A stretch of 33,467 nt of DNA from Stenotrophomonas sp. PS02298 (lineage in GTDB: Bacteria > Pseudomonadota > Gammaproteobacteria > Xanthomonadales > Xanthomonadaceae), in assembly GCF_029959445.1 (NCBI RefSeq), contig NZ_JASCOR010000033.1, forward strand, positions 1 through 33,467. The letters run 5' to 3'. The notes below the pieces were generated by a model. It worked only from the letters and a program-made list of their open reading frames with translations, had not been told where the DNA came from and made no database searches. A program made the translations under genes and the position numbers. Of this stretch, positions 1-8,401 are shown in pieces; the stretch's first letter is position 1, and each line of letters begins with the position of its first letter.

Positions 1-58
1 TGGGGTTTCGTTCCGAAACCCCACTCTGACCCCGGTTTTGCCTCTGACCCCGGTTTTG
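1..58. repeat. Hairpin followed by two 18-bp direct repeats
   Basis: Bases 1-10 and 14-23 form a perfect 10-bp stem (tggggtttcg / cgaaacccca) with a three-base loop. Directly after it, the 17-base word ctctgaccccggttttg occurs at 24-40 and again at 42-58, a period of 18. The block lies 18 bases past the stop of the hydrolase gene that ends at 77 on the minus strand, so it could act in its transcript end. There is no clear T-tract, so I call it a repeat rather than a terminator. It may continue left of the window. Confidence 0.7.
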
Positions 59-76
59 ACCTGGTGTTGCTCTGGC

Positions 77-1546
77 TTACAGCTTGGCCCTGTCAGTAAC
101 AAACACCGGCAGCGGCACATCCAGCACGTCCGCGCTGAGCCCGCGTCCGGCCAGGAAACCGGCAATGTTGTCGGCGATGCCCGGATTGCCCACCCACATC
201 TCGTTGTCATGGCTGGCACCGCGCACCAGCAGCTCCTTGCCGTGGCTGAAGCCGGGCAGCAGCGCCTGGGCATTGGCATGCGGGGTGCGGCCGTCGAGCG
301 TGCCGCTGATGAACAGCACCGGCACGTCGCTGCGCAGCGGCGCACGGAAAGCTTCACCCAGGTCCAGCATGCCCAGGCCATCAGCAACTTCCGGGAACGG
401 GAAGTTCAGGGCGTCGCCGAGCAAGCTTTGGCGGGCCTGCGCCGCCGCCAATGCGCGCCGCTGCGGGCTCTGCCCGGAGGCCACATCCATTGCCGTGGGC
501 ATGGCGCGCCAGCCGCCCAGACCCTCGCGCACCATCAAGGCGATCGCACCGAGCAGGTCATAGTTGCCGGCCTCGGCCTCACGCAGTGCCAGCGGCAGCA
601 TGCGCTGGGTGGAGCGGCGACCAAGCGCGACCGCAATCGCCATCTGCGCATCGAACTCGCCGATGGTCACTTTCCTGTCCCCGTGCATCGGGCTGCTGCC
701 CTGCCCCGGCTGCTCCCGCAGTTTGGCCAGCACGCGTTGTGCCGATCCCTGCAGATCCTCGAAGCCGTCCTTCCTGGCGATGACCGCGAGATCCGCCAGT
801 AATGCATCGGCCGTCAGCGGCAGCTTGATCGAATCGTCCGGGCCTTCACTGCCCATCAGCACCACGCGCTCCACGCTGTCCGGATGGCGGCGCACCGTGG
901 CCAGCGCCAGATGCGTGCCGTAGCTCATGCCCCACAGGCTCAGCTTGGGCAGCGCCATCGCCTTGCGCAGGTACTCGATATCATCTGCGCTCTCGGCGGT
1001 GGTGTAGGCGCCCATATCAACCCCAGCGTTCTTCCAGAACGCAAGGCAGCTGACCAGGGATGCCTTCACTCCGACCAGCGCCGCGTCGCGCTGCAGCGGT
1101 TTGGCATCATCGAACTTGTGTTCGTGCGGGCATTCCGGGGGCATCTCGGAGAAGTCGGTGCCGCGTTGATCAAGCAGCAGCACATCGGTCTCACGGCGGA
1201 CCCGGTCGAACACCGGCCAGCGCGGGCCCAGCGCGGTGCCGAAGCCCGACCCGCCCGGGCCACCGGCCAGATAGACCACCGGTGCACTGCGGCCATTGCC
1301 ACCGGTCGCCGGCAAGCGCACGACACGCAGGCGGATACGCGGCCCGTTCGGCTCACTGTGGCGACGCGGAACTTCGAGGAAGGCCTCTTCAGTGGCGATG
1401 GTGCCGTTGCCCTTGGTCTGCATTGCATAGGGCGCAAACACCAGCGGCGCAGCCGAGTCCTTGGCCAGCGCCGGCGAGGCGCAAGCCAGGGCAAGGCACA
1501 GCGCCAACAGGCGGCCGCTACGTCCCAGCTTCCCCTTGCCGGTCAC
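77..1546 (-). CDS. Secreted alpha/beta hydrolase, TAP-like / proline iminopeptidase family
   Basis: A serine hydrolase of the tripeptidyl-aminopeptidase-like group, probably a periplasmic or secreted peptidase or esterase. Visible motifs in order are the oxyanion-hole loop AGGPGGSG, the nucleophile elbow GMSYG, a late ISGTLDGRTP segment carrying the likely catalytic Asp, and GASHDNE with the likely catalytic His. I chose the GTG at 1546 because the product then opens with a normal signal peptide (basic residues, a Leu/Ala-rich core, cleavage after SPALA) and GGAG lies five bases upstream. An in-frame ATG at 1663 also has GGAG at six bases, but would put about 39 extra residues before the signal peptide. 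The length of 489 residues fits the family. It is transcribed away from the LytS-type kinase. The substrate cannot be told from sequence. Confidence 0.82.
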   Translation of the reverse strand: MTGKGKLGRSGRLLALCLALACASPALAKDSAAPLVFAPYAMQTKGNGTIATEEAFLEVPRRHSEPNGPRIRLRVVRLPATGGNGRSAPVVYLAGGPGGSGFGTALGPRWPVFDRVRRETDVLLLDQRGTDFSEMPPECPHEHKFDDAKPLQRDAALVGVKASLVSCLAFWKNAGVDMGAYTTAESADDIEYLRKAMALPKLSLWGMSYGTHLALATVRRHPDSVERVVLMGSEGPDDSIKLPLTADALLADLAVIARKDGFEDLQGSAQRVLAKLREQPGQGSSPMHGDRKVTIGEFDAQMAIAVALGRRSTQRMLPLALREAEAGNYDLLGAIALMVREGLGGWRAMPTAMDVASGQSPQRRALAAAQARQSLLGDALNFPFPEVADGLGMLDLGEAFRAPLRSDVPVLFISGTLDGRTPHANAQALLPGFSHGKELLVRGASHDNEMWVGNPGIADNIAGFLAGRGLSADVLDVPLPVFVTDRAKL

Positions 1547-1830
1547 AAGCACTCCGCCAGCGTCGCGTTGATGCCCAGCGACAAGCGAGGCGTTTGAAGG
1601 AGCCGCCAACGACTGCAGGCACGGGCGGCAAGCACTGGAAACGAACAGAGAGTTGTTGGACATGGCAGGCTCCGACTAAGTGGGAAGGTGGGTGTTGCCG
1701 TGGCCCCGACAACCCGGAAAAACCTCCCGTTGCCTCGCCACGGAGCCAGCATCCCTCCCTCAACGGCGCTTGCGGGGCGCGCGTCCGCCGAACAGCTCCA
1801 ACCCACCGCCCAGCGTCTCCGCGCAGCCGA

Positions 1831-1836
1831 TACGAT
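1831..1836 (+). promoter_or_regulatory. Putative -10 (TACGAT) of a leaderless kinase transcript
   Basis: TACGAT ends six bases before the ATG at 1843, which places the expected transcription start at or next to the A of the start codon. No Shine-Dalgarno-like sequence precedes the ATG. The same arrangement occurs at 22709, 30613 and 31341. No convincing -35 box was found. Confidence 0.45.
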
Positions 1837-1842
1837 AGGCCC

Positions 1843-3552
1843 ATGCCGATCCTACGAATCCTGAGCGTACTGGCCGTGCTGGTCTTCGCGGTCGCCGCAT
1901 GGCTGGCTGTGCTGCTGCGCGACGTCAACAGCGTGCAAGTGCTGAGCGGAGAGATGGCGCCCGCCAGCGTCACCGCTGCTGGCGGCTTGCCGACCTCGCC
2001 GCCTGCGGACATCAGCTGGCAGCCAATCGATCAACAAGCGCTGGCCAGCTGGCGCGGCCCGTACTGGCTGCGCTGGCAATCACCCGCGTCCACCCAGCCT
2101 GACGATGGCGGCCGCGCCCTGCGCCTGTCGCTGCGTGGCGCCAGCCAGCTCTACTGGAACGGCCAGCCGATGCCGGGCAATGGCGTCGTCGGCACCAACG
2201 TCGAGCAGGAACGGCCCGGCCAGGTCGACATCACCCGCGTACTGCCGCCCTCCTCACCCACGGGCACCGATGAATTGCTGGTGCTTGCGTCCAGCCATCA
2301 TCAGCAGTTCGGCCTGTACAGCGCCGATGCCCTGGTTGCGGTGGCGCCGGCCGTGGTGTTGTACCAGCGCATGGTCCTGCCCTGGCTGATCGCCGCCCTC
2401 GCCACCGGTGCACTCGTCGCAGCCTGCCTGTACTTCCTTGCGCTGCAGCACGGCCGACCGCAGATGCCGGGCGGGCGACTGCTGCTTGCGCTGTGCGCGG
2501 TTGGAATCGCTTTGCCGGTGATCGAAGGCTGGCGCCCGCTGTTCGGCTATCTCTATCCATGGCACGGCCTGCGCCTGTATGCGCTGCTGGCGTTGCACGT
2601 GGCCGCGGCCATGCTGCTGCCTGCCTACCTGGCGCGACGCTACGGCGTTGCCGTGCCCAAGGGCCTGGGCATCGCCTACGCGACCACACTGGTGATGACG
2701 GCCGTGCTGCTGCCCAGCTTCGACATCCGTTCGGCGGTGGCGCTGCTGCTGAGTCTGCTGGCCTCGTCTGCGCTGCTGCTGCGGGCCAATGGTGAGCGCG
2801 AAGAACGCTGGCCGATCCTGGCCTTGCTGGTCGCCGGCGTACTGGCCTTGCTGTTTGCGCCCGGGGCCTTCCTCGATGGCCCCTACTTCCTGCTGCTCGC
2901 GGTGCTGGTGGGCTTCCTGCTGCTCTGCCATGCGGAGCAGGTGCGGGCCCTGGACCTGCACAATGCACGCCTGCGCGAAGAGCGCGCAAATCTGTCGCTG
3001 CAGCTGCTGCAGCGTGGCATCCAGCCGCACTGGCTGATGAATACACTCACCTGCCTGCAGGAACTGATCGAACAGGCTCCGGCAAAGGCAAGCCGTCTGG
3101 TCGAATCGCTGGCCGAGCAGTTCGATCGCCTGCGCGAAAGCAGCAGCCGACAGAGCGTGCCGCTCAGCGAAGAACTGGCCCTGTGTCGCAACCATCTGGA
3201 TATCGTCGGCCACGCCCTGGATCAGACCATGGTGCTGGAAGTCGACGCCAACGACCTGCAGCTGTCACTGCCGCCCGGTGTGCTGCATGCACAGGTCGAG
3301 AACGCCTTGACCCACGCCGGCGCGGTGGCCTGCGCACAGCGCCCATTCCGCCTGCGCGTGCAGCGCGACAAACAGCACTGGATCCTGGAACTGCGCAGCG
3401 CGCGCGGCTCCGCGCCGCATCGTGGCCAGGGCACTGGCACCCGCTACATCGAGGCCAGCCTGGCCGCCTCCCATCCCAATCGCTGGCACTACAGCCAAGG
3501 CGCCGATGGCGCCGACTGGTGCAGCCGTATCGAGCTCACATGCGCATACTGA
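1843..3552 (+). CDS. LytS-type sensor histidine kinase
   Basis: Membrane sensor kinase of the His_kinase (PF06580) class that partners LytTR regulators. The 569-residue protein has an N-terminal membrane anchor, about 150 extracytoplasmic residues that look like a beta-sandwich sensor (SLRGASQLYWNGQPMP), a block of several hydrophobic helices around residues 180-360, a short coiled coil, then the kinase core. The phosphoacceptor is His396 in QPHWLMN. The following LIEQAP..ASRLVESLAEQFDRLR region and PLSEELALCRNHL match the family. The ATPase part is weakly conserved, with VENAL as N-box and GQGTGTRYIEASL as G-box. It overlaps the regulator gene by 13 bp, so the two are translationally coupled. 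The ATG at 1843 was chosen because the upstream part of the frame runs antisense through the hydrolase gene. The signal sensed is unknown. Confidence 0.88.
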   Translation: MPILRILSVLAVLVFAVAAWLAVLLRDVNSVQVLSGEMAPASVTAAGGLPTSPPADISWQPIDQQALASWRGPYWLRWQSPASTQPDDGGRALRLSLRGASQLYWNGQPMPGNGVVGTNVEQERPGQVDITRVLPPSSPTGTDELLVLASSHHQQFGLYSADALVAVAPAVVLYQRMVLPWLIAALATGALVAACLYFLALQHGRPQMPGGRLLLALCAVGIALPVIEGWRPLFGYLYPWHGLRLYALLALHVAAAMLLPAYLARRYGVAVPKGLGIAYATTLVMTAVLLPSFDIRSAVALLLSLLASSALLLRANGEREERWPILALLVAGVLALLFAPGAFLDGPYFLLLAVLVGFLLLCHAEQVRALDLHNARLREERANLSLQLLQRGIQPHWLMNTLTCLQELIEQAPAKASRLVESLAEQFDRLRESSSRQSVPLSEELALCRNHLDIVGHALDQTMVLEVDANDLQLSLPPGVLHAQVENALTHAGAVACAQRPFRLRVQRDKQHWILELRSARGSAPHRGQGTGTRYIEASLAASHPNRWHYSQGADGADWCSRIELTCAY

Positions 3553-4241
3553 TCGTCGAAGATGAGCCGCTGGTCCGCCAGCGCCTGCTGCGGCTGTGTA
3601 CGGAAATCGCGGGCGCGCGTGCGCGCTTCGATGCGGTCGCCGACCTCGATGCCGCCGGCGACCGGTTGCAGCGCAGCGTCTACGACGGCCTGCTGCTGGA
3701 CCTCAACCTCGGCGGTGAGGACGGCTTTGATCTGCTCCGCAGCGCAGTCGCCGGCCGATATCACTGTGTTGTTGTATCCGCCCACCGCGAGCGCGCGCTG
3801 CTGGCCTTTGAGCACGGCGTGCTGGATTTCGTACCCAAGCCGTTCTCGCGTGAGCGCCTGGGCCAGGCACTGGAACGCCTGCTGGATGTAGGCCGCTACA
3901 GTTCCGGCCGCGCACGCTACCTCGGCATCTGGCGCGCGCAGGGCACCGCCCTGGTCGAACTGGCCGACGTGCAGTGGATCCGTGCCGACGGCGACTACAG
4001 CGAGCTGCGCATGCGTGATGGCCGCAGTGAACTACATGACAAATCATTGGCTGGCCTGAGCGCGATATTGCCGCCGGACTTCATCCGCTGCCACCGTTCC
4101 TACCTGGTCAACCTGCGCCATGTCAGCACCTTGCATTCCGGTAGCGGCAGTCGGTACTGGCTGGTACTCAATGGCGGCGGGGAGCTGCCGGTCGGGCGTG
4201 CCCATGTGGCCGGCCTGCGGCAGGCACTCGCGCTTGAGTGA
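3540..4241 (+). CDS. LytTR-family response regulator
   Basis: DNA-binding response regulator of 233 residues, partner of the overlapping kinase. The receiver domain (residues 1-120) shows the acidic pocket VEDEP, the phosphoacceptor Asp54 in LLLDLNLGG and the conserved Lys in VPKPF. The C-terminal LytTR domain (about 135-230) contains VQWIRADGDYSELRMRDG and FIRCHRSYLVNLRHV, the typical beta-strand DNA-binding core. The ATG lies inside the last codons of the kinase gene. LytTR regulators bind direct repeats in promoters; no candidate target in this window stands out. Confidence 0.93.
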   Translation: MRILIVEDEPLVRQRLLRLCTEIAGARARFDAVADLDAAGDRLQRSVYDGLLLDLNLGGEDGFDLLRSAVAGRYHCVVVSAHRERALLAFEHGVLDFVPKPFSRERLGQALERLLDVGRYSSGRARYLGIWRAQGTALVELADVQWIRADGDYSELRMRDGRSELHDKSLAGLSAILPPDFIRCHRSYLVNLRHVSTLHSGSGSRYWLVLNGGGELPVGRAHVAGLRQALALE

Positions 4242-4275
4242 ACCAGCCGACGACATGAAAGCGAGCAGACTCCGC

Positions 4276-4398
4276 AGCCCGGGTAAGCGCAGCGCACCCG
4301 GGAGCTGGCAGAGCGGTGCGAAGTCGCGTGCCCATACAAGCACATCAACGCCATATCTGACTCAACGATTCCCCGGGTGCGCTGCGCTTACCCGGGCT
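4276..4398. repeat. Perfect 27-bp inverted repeat (REP/BIME-like)
   Basis: Bases 4276-4302 and 4372-4398 are exact reverse complements over 27 bases, separated by 69 bases. Each arm is itself partly palindromic around the CCCGGG ... CCCGGG flanks. The block fills the 216-bp gap between two convergent genes, the LytTR regulator (ends 4241) and the metallo-beta-lactamase-like gene (ends 4458). In one orientation the outer ends read GTAGCCCGGG, matching the GTAG start of Xanthomonadaceae REP families. It could end transcription from both sides by hairpin formation. Confidence 0.85.
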
Positions 4399-4457
4399 AC
4401 GTGGTTACGCTGAAGATCTCAGGCAGTTCGTCTGCCGATGGAATCTGCGGCGCCTGC

Positions 4458-5345
4458 TCAAGGGCTCTGGGGCGTTGAACGCGCCTTGCTCAACGCGTCC
4501 TCAAAACTCTCCTTGTGCTCGTCCACCAGCCCGGCGAGCAGGCCAGGGTCCACAAATGCATTCTCATCGCCATCGGCGCGTTGCGCCTGCCGCTCAAGGA
4601 TGCCGGTGGTATCGGGATGGCCGCTCAGGACGATGTCCGCCTGCATCGCGCCAAGCTTTGCAAACGTCGCGCGGAAATCCTCGGCGATCGTCGGGTAGCT
4701 GCGATTCCCGACCAGCGTGTTACCGGCGACGGTAATGCTGCACAGGAACAACACCTCACGCGGCGTGCCACGGTCATTCACAGTCATGCTCCAGCTGGTG
4801 CAACCGGCGGTGTGCCCCGGCGTGAGATGCGCCGTGAGCTCGACGTCACCAAGCCGCAGCTTCTGCCCATCGCTGACGACCTCATCCAGCTTGATCGGAT
4901 CGAAGGGCTGGATGCCGTAGTTGTTGTCGCCCTGGTTCCTGCCGTTCTCAAGCGCCCAACGGTCGCCAGCGCTGGCGGCATAACGCGCACCGGTGTCGCG
5001 TTTGAGTGCGGCCATCGCGCCGACATGATCCGCATGGGCATGGCTGCTGAGCAACAGCCGCACATCATGCAGCGGCACACCCAGGCTTTCGATGTTGCGC
5101 TCGATCTGGTCCGCATTGGCAGCAAGCGGAGCATCCAGCAGGATCGCCCCCTGCTCCGACACGATCAGGTAGGCCGCCAGTCCCTCGCTGCCTACGTAAT
5201 AGATGTTGTCGACGATATGAAATGGTTTGATCGGTGTCGTCCAGTCCGCGGGCGGTCCAGCCCACGCCGCCGCCGACGACACCGCTCCGGCAAACACCAT
5301 CGCCGCCACCTGCAATCTCCTGCGAATTCCCTGCTTCTGCATCAT
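4458..5345 (-). CDS. Subclass B3-type metallo-beta-lactamase-fold hydrolase
   Basis: Exported zinc hydrolase of 295 residues related to subclass B3 metallo-beta-lactamases. A signal peptide (residues 1-29, ending AAAWA) directs it to the periplasm. The zinc ligands of B3 enzymes are all visible: His102, His104, Asp106 and His107 in SHAHADHVG, His178 in PGHTAG and His243 in LSGHPDT. The start PFHIVDNIYYVGSEGLAAYLI and the CTSW segment also match the B3 pattern. The start is ATG at 5345; the ATG at 5342 is equally possible. No LysR-type regulator gene lies beside it, unlike many inducible beta-lactamases. Ligand conservation supports hydrolase activity, but B3-like proteins may prefer lactones or other amides, so resistance cannot be assumed. 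Confidence 0.87.
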   Translation of the reverse strand: MMQKQGIRRRLQVAAMVFAGAVSSAAAWAGPPADWTTPIKPFHIVDNIYYVGSEGLAAYLIVSEQGAILLDAPLAANADQIERNIESLGVPLHDVRLLLSSHAHADHVGAMAALKRDTGARYAASAGDRWALENGRNQGDNNYGIQPFDPIKLDEVVSDGQKLRLGDVELTAHLTPGHTAGCTSWSMTVNDRGTPREVLFLCSITVAGNTLVGNRSYPTIAEDFRATFAKLGAMQADIVLSGHPDTTGILERQAQRADGDENAFVDPGLLAGLVDEHKESFEDALSKARSTPQSP

Positions 5346-5520
5346 CTCTGCGCCTTGTCCAATACGTGCAGGAACTGTGCGCCGTAGAGGAGATTGCGAC
5401 AAATGCGTAGAACTGGGCCGAGCCATGAGTTTTCCTCGGCCTTCGCCTATCCGCGGGCAGGCACGCACGATACGTGCCAGGCACCTCGCCATCCGGCGAT
5501 GAACGGCCGGCGTCCGCAGC

Positions 5521-5562
5521 ACACCGTAATTGCGATTCTCCGGTCTGCAATTTTTACGGTGT
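5521..5562. repeat. Imperfect inverted repeat in a divergent promoter region
   Basis: ACACCGTAA-TTGC (5521-5533) pairs with GCAA-TTACGGTGT (5547-5562), with a three-T bulge on the right arm and a 13-base loop. It lies in the 289-bp gap between the divergent B3-type hydrolase and TPR lipoprotein genes, about 75 bp upstream of the latter. It could be an operator or a 5' hairpin. Nothing else clear was seen in this gap. Confidence 0.55.
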
Positions 5563-5634
5563 TTTCATCGCGGCGTATCACCACCCAGCCGCGCCCAGCA
5601 GTATCTTCGCGTCCATCCGCCCCGAGAAGCCACA

Positions 5635-7320
5635 ATGATCCGTCGATCCTTGTCCCTGCTGCTTCCGCCCCTGTTTGCGGCTGCAGCGCTGTCGGGCTGC
5701 GACGCTCCCGACAACGCAACCGCCGTTGCCGATAAGGCCCCGGCAGCAGATGCCAATGAACTCCCGTTGTTCGACACCTTCGGCGACCTGCACCGCGACA
5801 TCGGCAGCAAGGTGCCACTGGCACAGCGCTACTTCGACCAAGGGCTGCGTTTGGCCTATGGATTCAACCATGAAGCCGCCGGGCGCGCATTTGCCGAAGC
5901 CGCGCGTTTGGACCCGGAATGCGCGATGTGCGTCTGGGGACAAGCCTTGGTGATTGGGCCAAACATCAATCTGCCGATGGATCCGGCGGCCGCCAAAGAT
6001 GCCACGGCATTGGCGGCGCGTGCCGCCTCCCTTGCCACTGGCGCGCGGCCCGTCGACCAAGCGTTGATCCAGGCACTGCAGAAACGCTACAGCGATCCCG
6101 CACCAGAAGACCGCAGGCAACTGGACCATGACTACGCCGACGCGATGGCAGCGGTAGTGGCGCAGTTTCCTGAAAACGATGATGCCGCCACGATGTACGC
6201 GGAGGCCTTGATGGATCTCTCGCCGTGGGCCTATTGGCAGGATGGCAAGCCCGCCGAGTTCACCCAGGCATTGGTCGGCGAGCTGGAGCGCGTGCTGGCG
6301 CGCAACCCGCGCCATATCGGCGCGATGCACTACTACATCCATGCCCTGGAATCCTCGCCCGAGCCAAAGCGTGCCGAGCCCCACGCCGATGCCTTGGCTG
6401 CGCTGGCGCCGGGTTCCGGCCACCTGGTGCATATGCCCGCGCATATCTACATCCGCGTTGGCCGCTACCACGATGCAACCCTGACCAACCTGGCCGCTAC
6501 CACCGCCGACAAGGACTTCCTCGCGGTCTGCCATGGCAGCAATGGCGTCTATCCGCTGGGCTACGTGCCGCATAACTGGCACTTCGCCACGATGACCACG
6601 GGACTGACCGGCTCACGCACACTGTCCATGCAGGCCGCCAAACAGACGGCCGATCGGGCGGACCGCACGGTCATGGGCGAGGCCCCGATGCAGTTCATGC
6701 AGCAGTTCGTGGTGGCACCGCTGCTTACCCAGGTCCGCTTCGGCGATTGGGACGGCATCCTCGCCGACGCCAGCACCGCAGACGAACTTCCCTATCCTGC
6801 CGCGATCCGCCATTTCGCCCGCGGCATGGCACATGCCCGCAAAGGCGCACTGGCCGAAGCAACACGCGACGCCGACGCCCTGCATGCCATCGCCGCCGAT
6901 ACGGCAATGGCGCAGGTCAGCTTCTTCGACATCAACCATGCCGACGGCGTGCTGCGTGTGGCCGATGCACTCCTGCGTGGCGAACTGCTACGCGCGCAGG
7001 GAAAACACGGCGAAGCGATCACCGCCTTGCGAGAGGCTGCAGCCGCCGAAGATGCCCTGGCCTACAACGAGCCCGCCGACTGGCCGCTGCCGGTGCGTCC
7101 CTACCTGGGCGCCGCGCTGCTGGATACAGGTGATGCGGAATCCGCAGCCGAAGCCTTCAGTCAGGACCTCAAGACCTATCCGGCCAATGGCTGGTCGTTG
7201 TTCGGACTGGCACAGGCACAACAGGTGCTGGGCCAGGCCGATGCGGCAGCCGAAACCAAACGCCAACAAGCAGCAGCCTGGCAATGGGCGGATGCGCCAC
7301 TGGCAGCCGCGCGCTATTGA
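5635..7320 (+). CDS. TPR-repeat lipoprotein
   Basis: A 561-residue protein with a lipoprotein signal peptide: basic start, hydrophobic core and lipobox LSGC with Cys22 as the likely lipidated residue. The rest is helical, with tetratricopeptide-like units such as AQRYFDQGLRLAYGFNHEAAGRAF and a C-terminal YLGAALLDTGDAESAAEAF. Conserved family signatures include CAMCVWGQAL, the HYYIHALESSP segment and HMPAHIYIRVGRY; the His-rich stretch hints at a bound metal or an enzymatic site, but this is unproven. The ATG at 5635 has GAGAAG eight bases upstream; earlier in-frame starts lack a signal peptide. The gene overlaps the convergent nadR end by 7 bp. Homologues are widespread and mostly uncharacterised, so no function is assigned. 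Confidence 0.85.
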   Translation: MIRRSLSLLLPPLFAAAALSGCDAPDNATAVADKAPAADANELPLFDTFGDLHRDIGSKVPLAQRYFDQGLRLAYGFNHEAAGRAFAEAARLDPECAMCVWGQALVIGPNINLPMDPAAAKDATALAARAASLATGARPVDQALIQALQKRYSDPAPEDRRQLDHDYADAMAAVVAQFPENDDAATMYAEALMDLSPWAYWQDGKPAEFTQALVGELERVLARNPRHIGAMHYYIHALESSPEPKRAEPHADALAALAPGSGHLVHMPAHIYIRVGRYHDATLTNLAATTADKDFLAVCHGSNGVYPLGYVPHNWHFATMTTGLTGSRTLSMQAAKQTADRADRTVMGEAPMQFMQQFVVAPLLTQVRFGDWDGILADASTADELPYPAAIRHFARGMAHARKGALAEATRDADALHAIAADTAMAQVSFFDINHADGVLRVADALLRGELLRAQGKHGEAITALREAAAAEDALAYNEPADWPLPVRPYLGAALLDTGDAESAAEAFSQDLKTYPANGWSLFGLAQAQQVLGQADAAAETKRQQAAAWQWADAPLAAARY

Positions 7321-8399
7321 GCCAACAGCGCTGGCCGCGATGTGGCTGCATCCACAGCCGGCTGCAGCTCGGCCATGGCCGCCAGCGCCGCCGTCTCGCG
7401 CTGCTGCCAATCGCCGCCCAACTGGCGGAAAGGAATCTGCCGGCTGCCAAGCTCACGCAGATACCAGGCATGCTGCCAGCGCCGGAACGCCTCGTCGCGG
7501 CGGGTGCCGTCCTGCACGAATGGAACATCAGGGTCACACAGCAACACCAGGTCATAGCGACGCTGCGACAATTCCAGCAAGCACGGTTCGGCGCGCCCAA
7601 ACATCGCCTCGGCGTACAACAAGGTGGTCAACGGTGAGGTGTCGCATACCAGCCAGCCGGTGGCGGCACCCAGCAGAGCTTCCTCCCGCGCCACCTGGGT
7701 CTGGGCGATATGCAACAGATCCGTCTCCTGCAGCTGCCCATCCTGTGCCTCCCACAGCTCGCGGCCATACTCCGCCGCGTAGACACTGTCGCAGCGCGTG
7801 GCCAGTGTCCGGGCCAGCGTTGATTTCCCGGTGGATTCACCGCCCAGCAACACCACCCGTCTGACGAAATCGCGATACACCTGCGGCGCCAGTTGCTGCC
7901 GCTGCGCATGCAGGTCCGCGCGCACTGCAGTACCCGATACCGGCACGCTGCGCCGTGCCGGATCGACCTCAACGTGCGCCACCGCGCGGCCGCCATGCAG
8001 TTGCTGTTGCTGCGAAAGCACTGCGGCGAAACCGGGCCCGTAGTCCTCGCTGGTGAACACCAGATCCACCTCGCTCTGGATCACCTCGCGCAGCAGCCAG
8101 GCCATGAACAAACGATGCGCCTCGTCATCCGCATCGTTGTGCGGCAGGCACTGCGCAGCCAGCCCCAGACCTTGGCAATGTGCGGCAAGGCGGCTGTCAT
8201 CGAGCACCCAGTGCTCCGCATCCGGATACAGCGCTCGCAGCCAGGCCTCGCGTCGCGCAGGTGCCATCCCGGGAAACTCGGGCTTGGTGTAACTGACCAC
8301 GACCAGGCGCTCGCAAGCGGCCTGTGCATGATCCAGCAGCAATTGGTGGCCGCGATGCAACGGGCAGAACTTGCCCACCACCAGGCCAACCCGCAGCAT
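7314..8399 (-). CDS. nadR: Bifunctional NMN adenylyltransferase / ribosylnicotinamide kinase (NadR type)
   Basis: Last gene of the seven-gene array. The 361-residue protein joins two catalytic domains of NAD salvage. The N-terminal nucleotidyltransferase (about 1-170) has the GKFCPLHRGH signature at 9-18, SYTKPEFP, TSEDYG and VSGTAVRADL. The C-terminal kinase (about 180-355) has a P-loop GGESTGKST at 186-194 and a later CDTSPLTT segment. In known NadR proteins the kinase phosphorylates imported nicotinamide riboside to NMN and the adenylyltransferase makes NAD. The N-terminal HTH repressor domain of enterobacterial NadR is absent, so this is an enzyme only. Two bases separate it from the end of pnuC, the matching riboside importer. 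Its end overlaps the TPR lipoprotein gene by 7 bp. Confidence 0.92.
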   Translation of the reverse strand: MLRVGLVVGKFCPLHRGHQLLLDHAQAACERLVVVSYTKPEFPGMAPARREAWLRALYPDAEHWVLDDSRLAAHCQGLGLAAQCLPHNDADDEAHRLFMAWLLREVIQSEVDLVFTSEDYGPGFAAVLSQQQQLHGGRAVAHVEVDPARRSVPVSGTAVRADLHAQRQQLAPQVYRDFVRRVVLLGGESTGKSTLARTLATRCDSVYAAEYGRELWEAQDGQLQETDLLHIAQTQVAREEALLGAATGWLVCDTSPLTTLLYAEAMFGRAEPCLLELSQRRYDLVLLCDPDVPFVQDGTRRDEAFRRWQHAWYLRELGSRQIPFRQLGGDWQQRETAALAAMAELQPAVDAATSRPALLAQ

Positions 8400-8401
8400 G
8401 C

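Noticed and set aside
1543-1806. A short minus-strand frame whose TGA overlaps the hydrolase GTG, considered as a leader peptide
   Set aside because: Its product has no clear features and the frame is long only through base composition; there is no support from a ribosome site with a short peptide.
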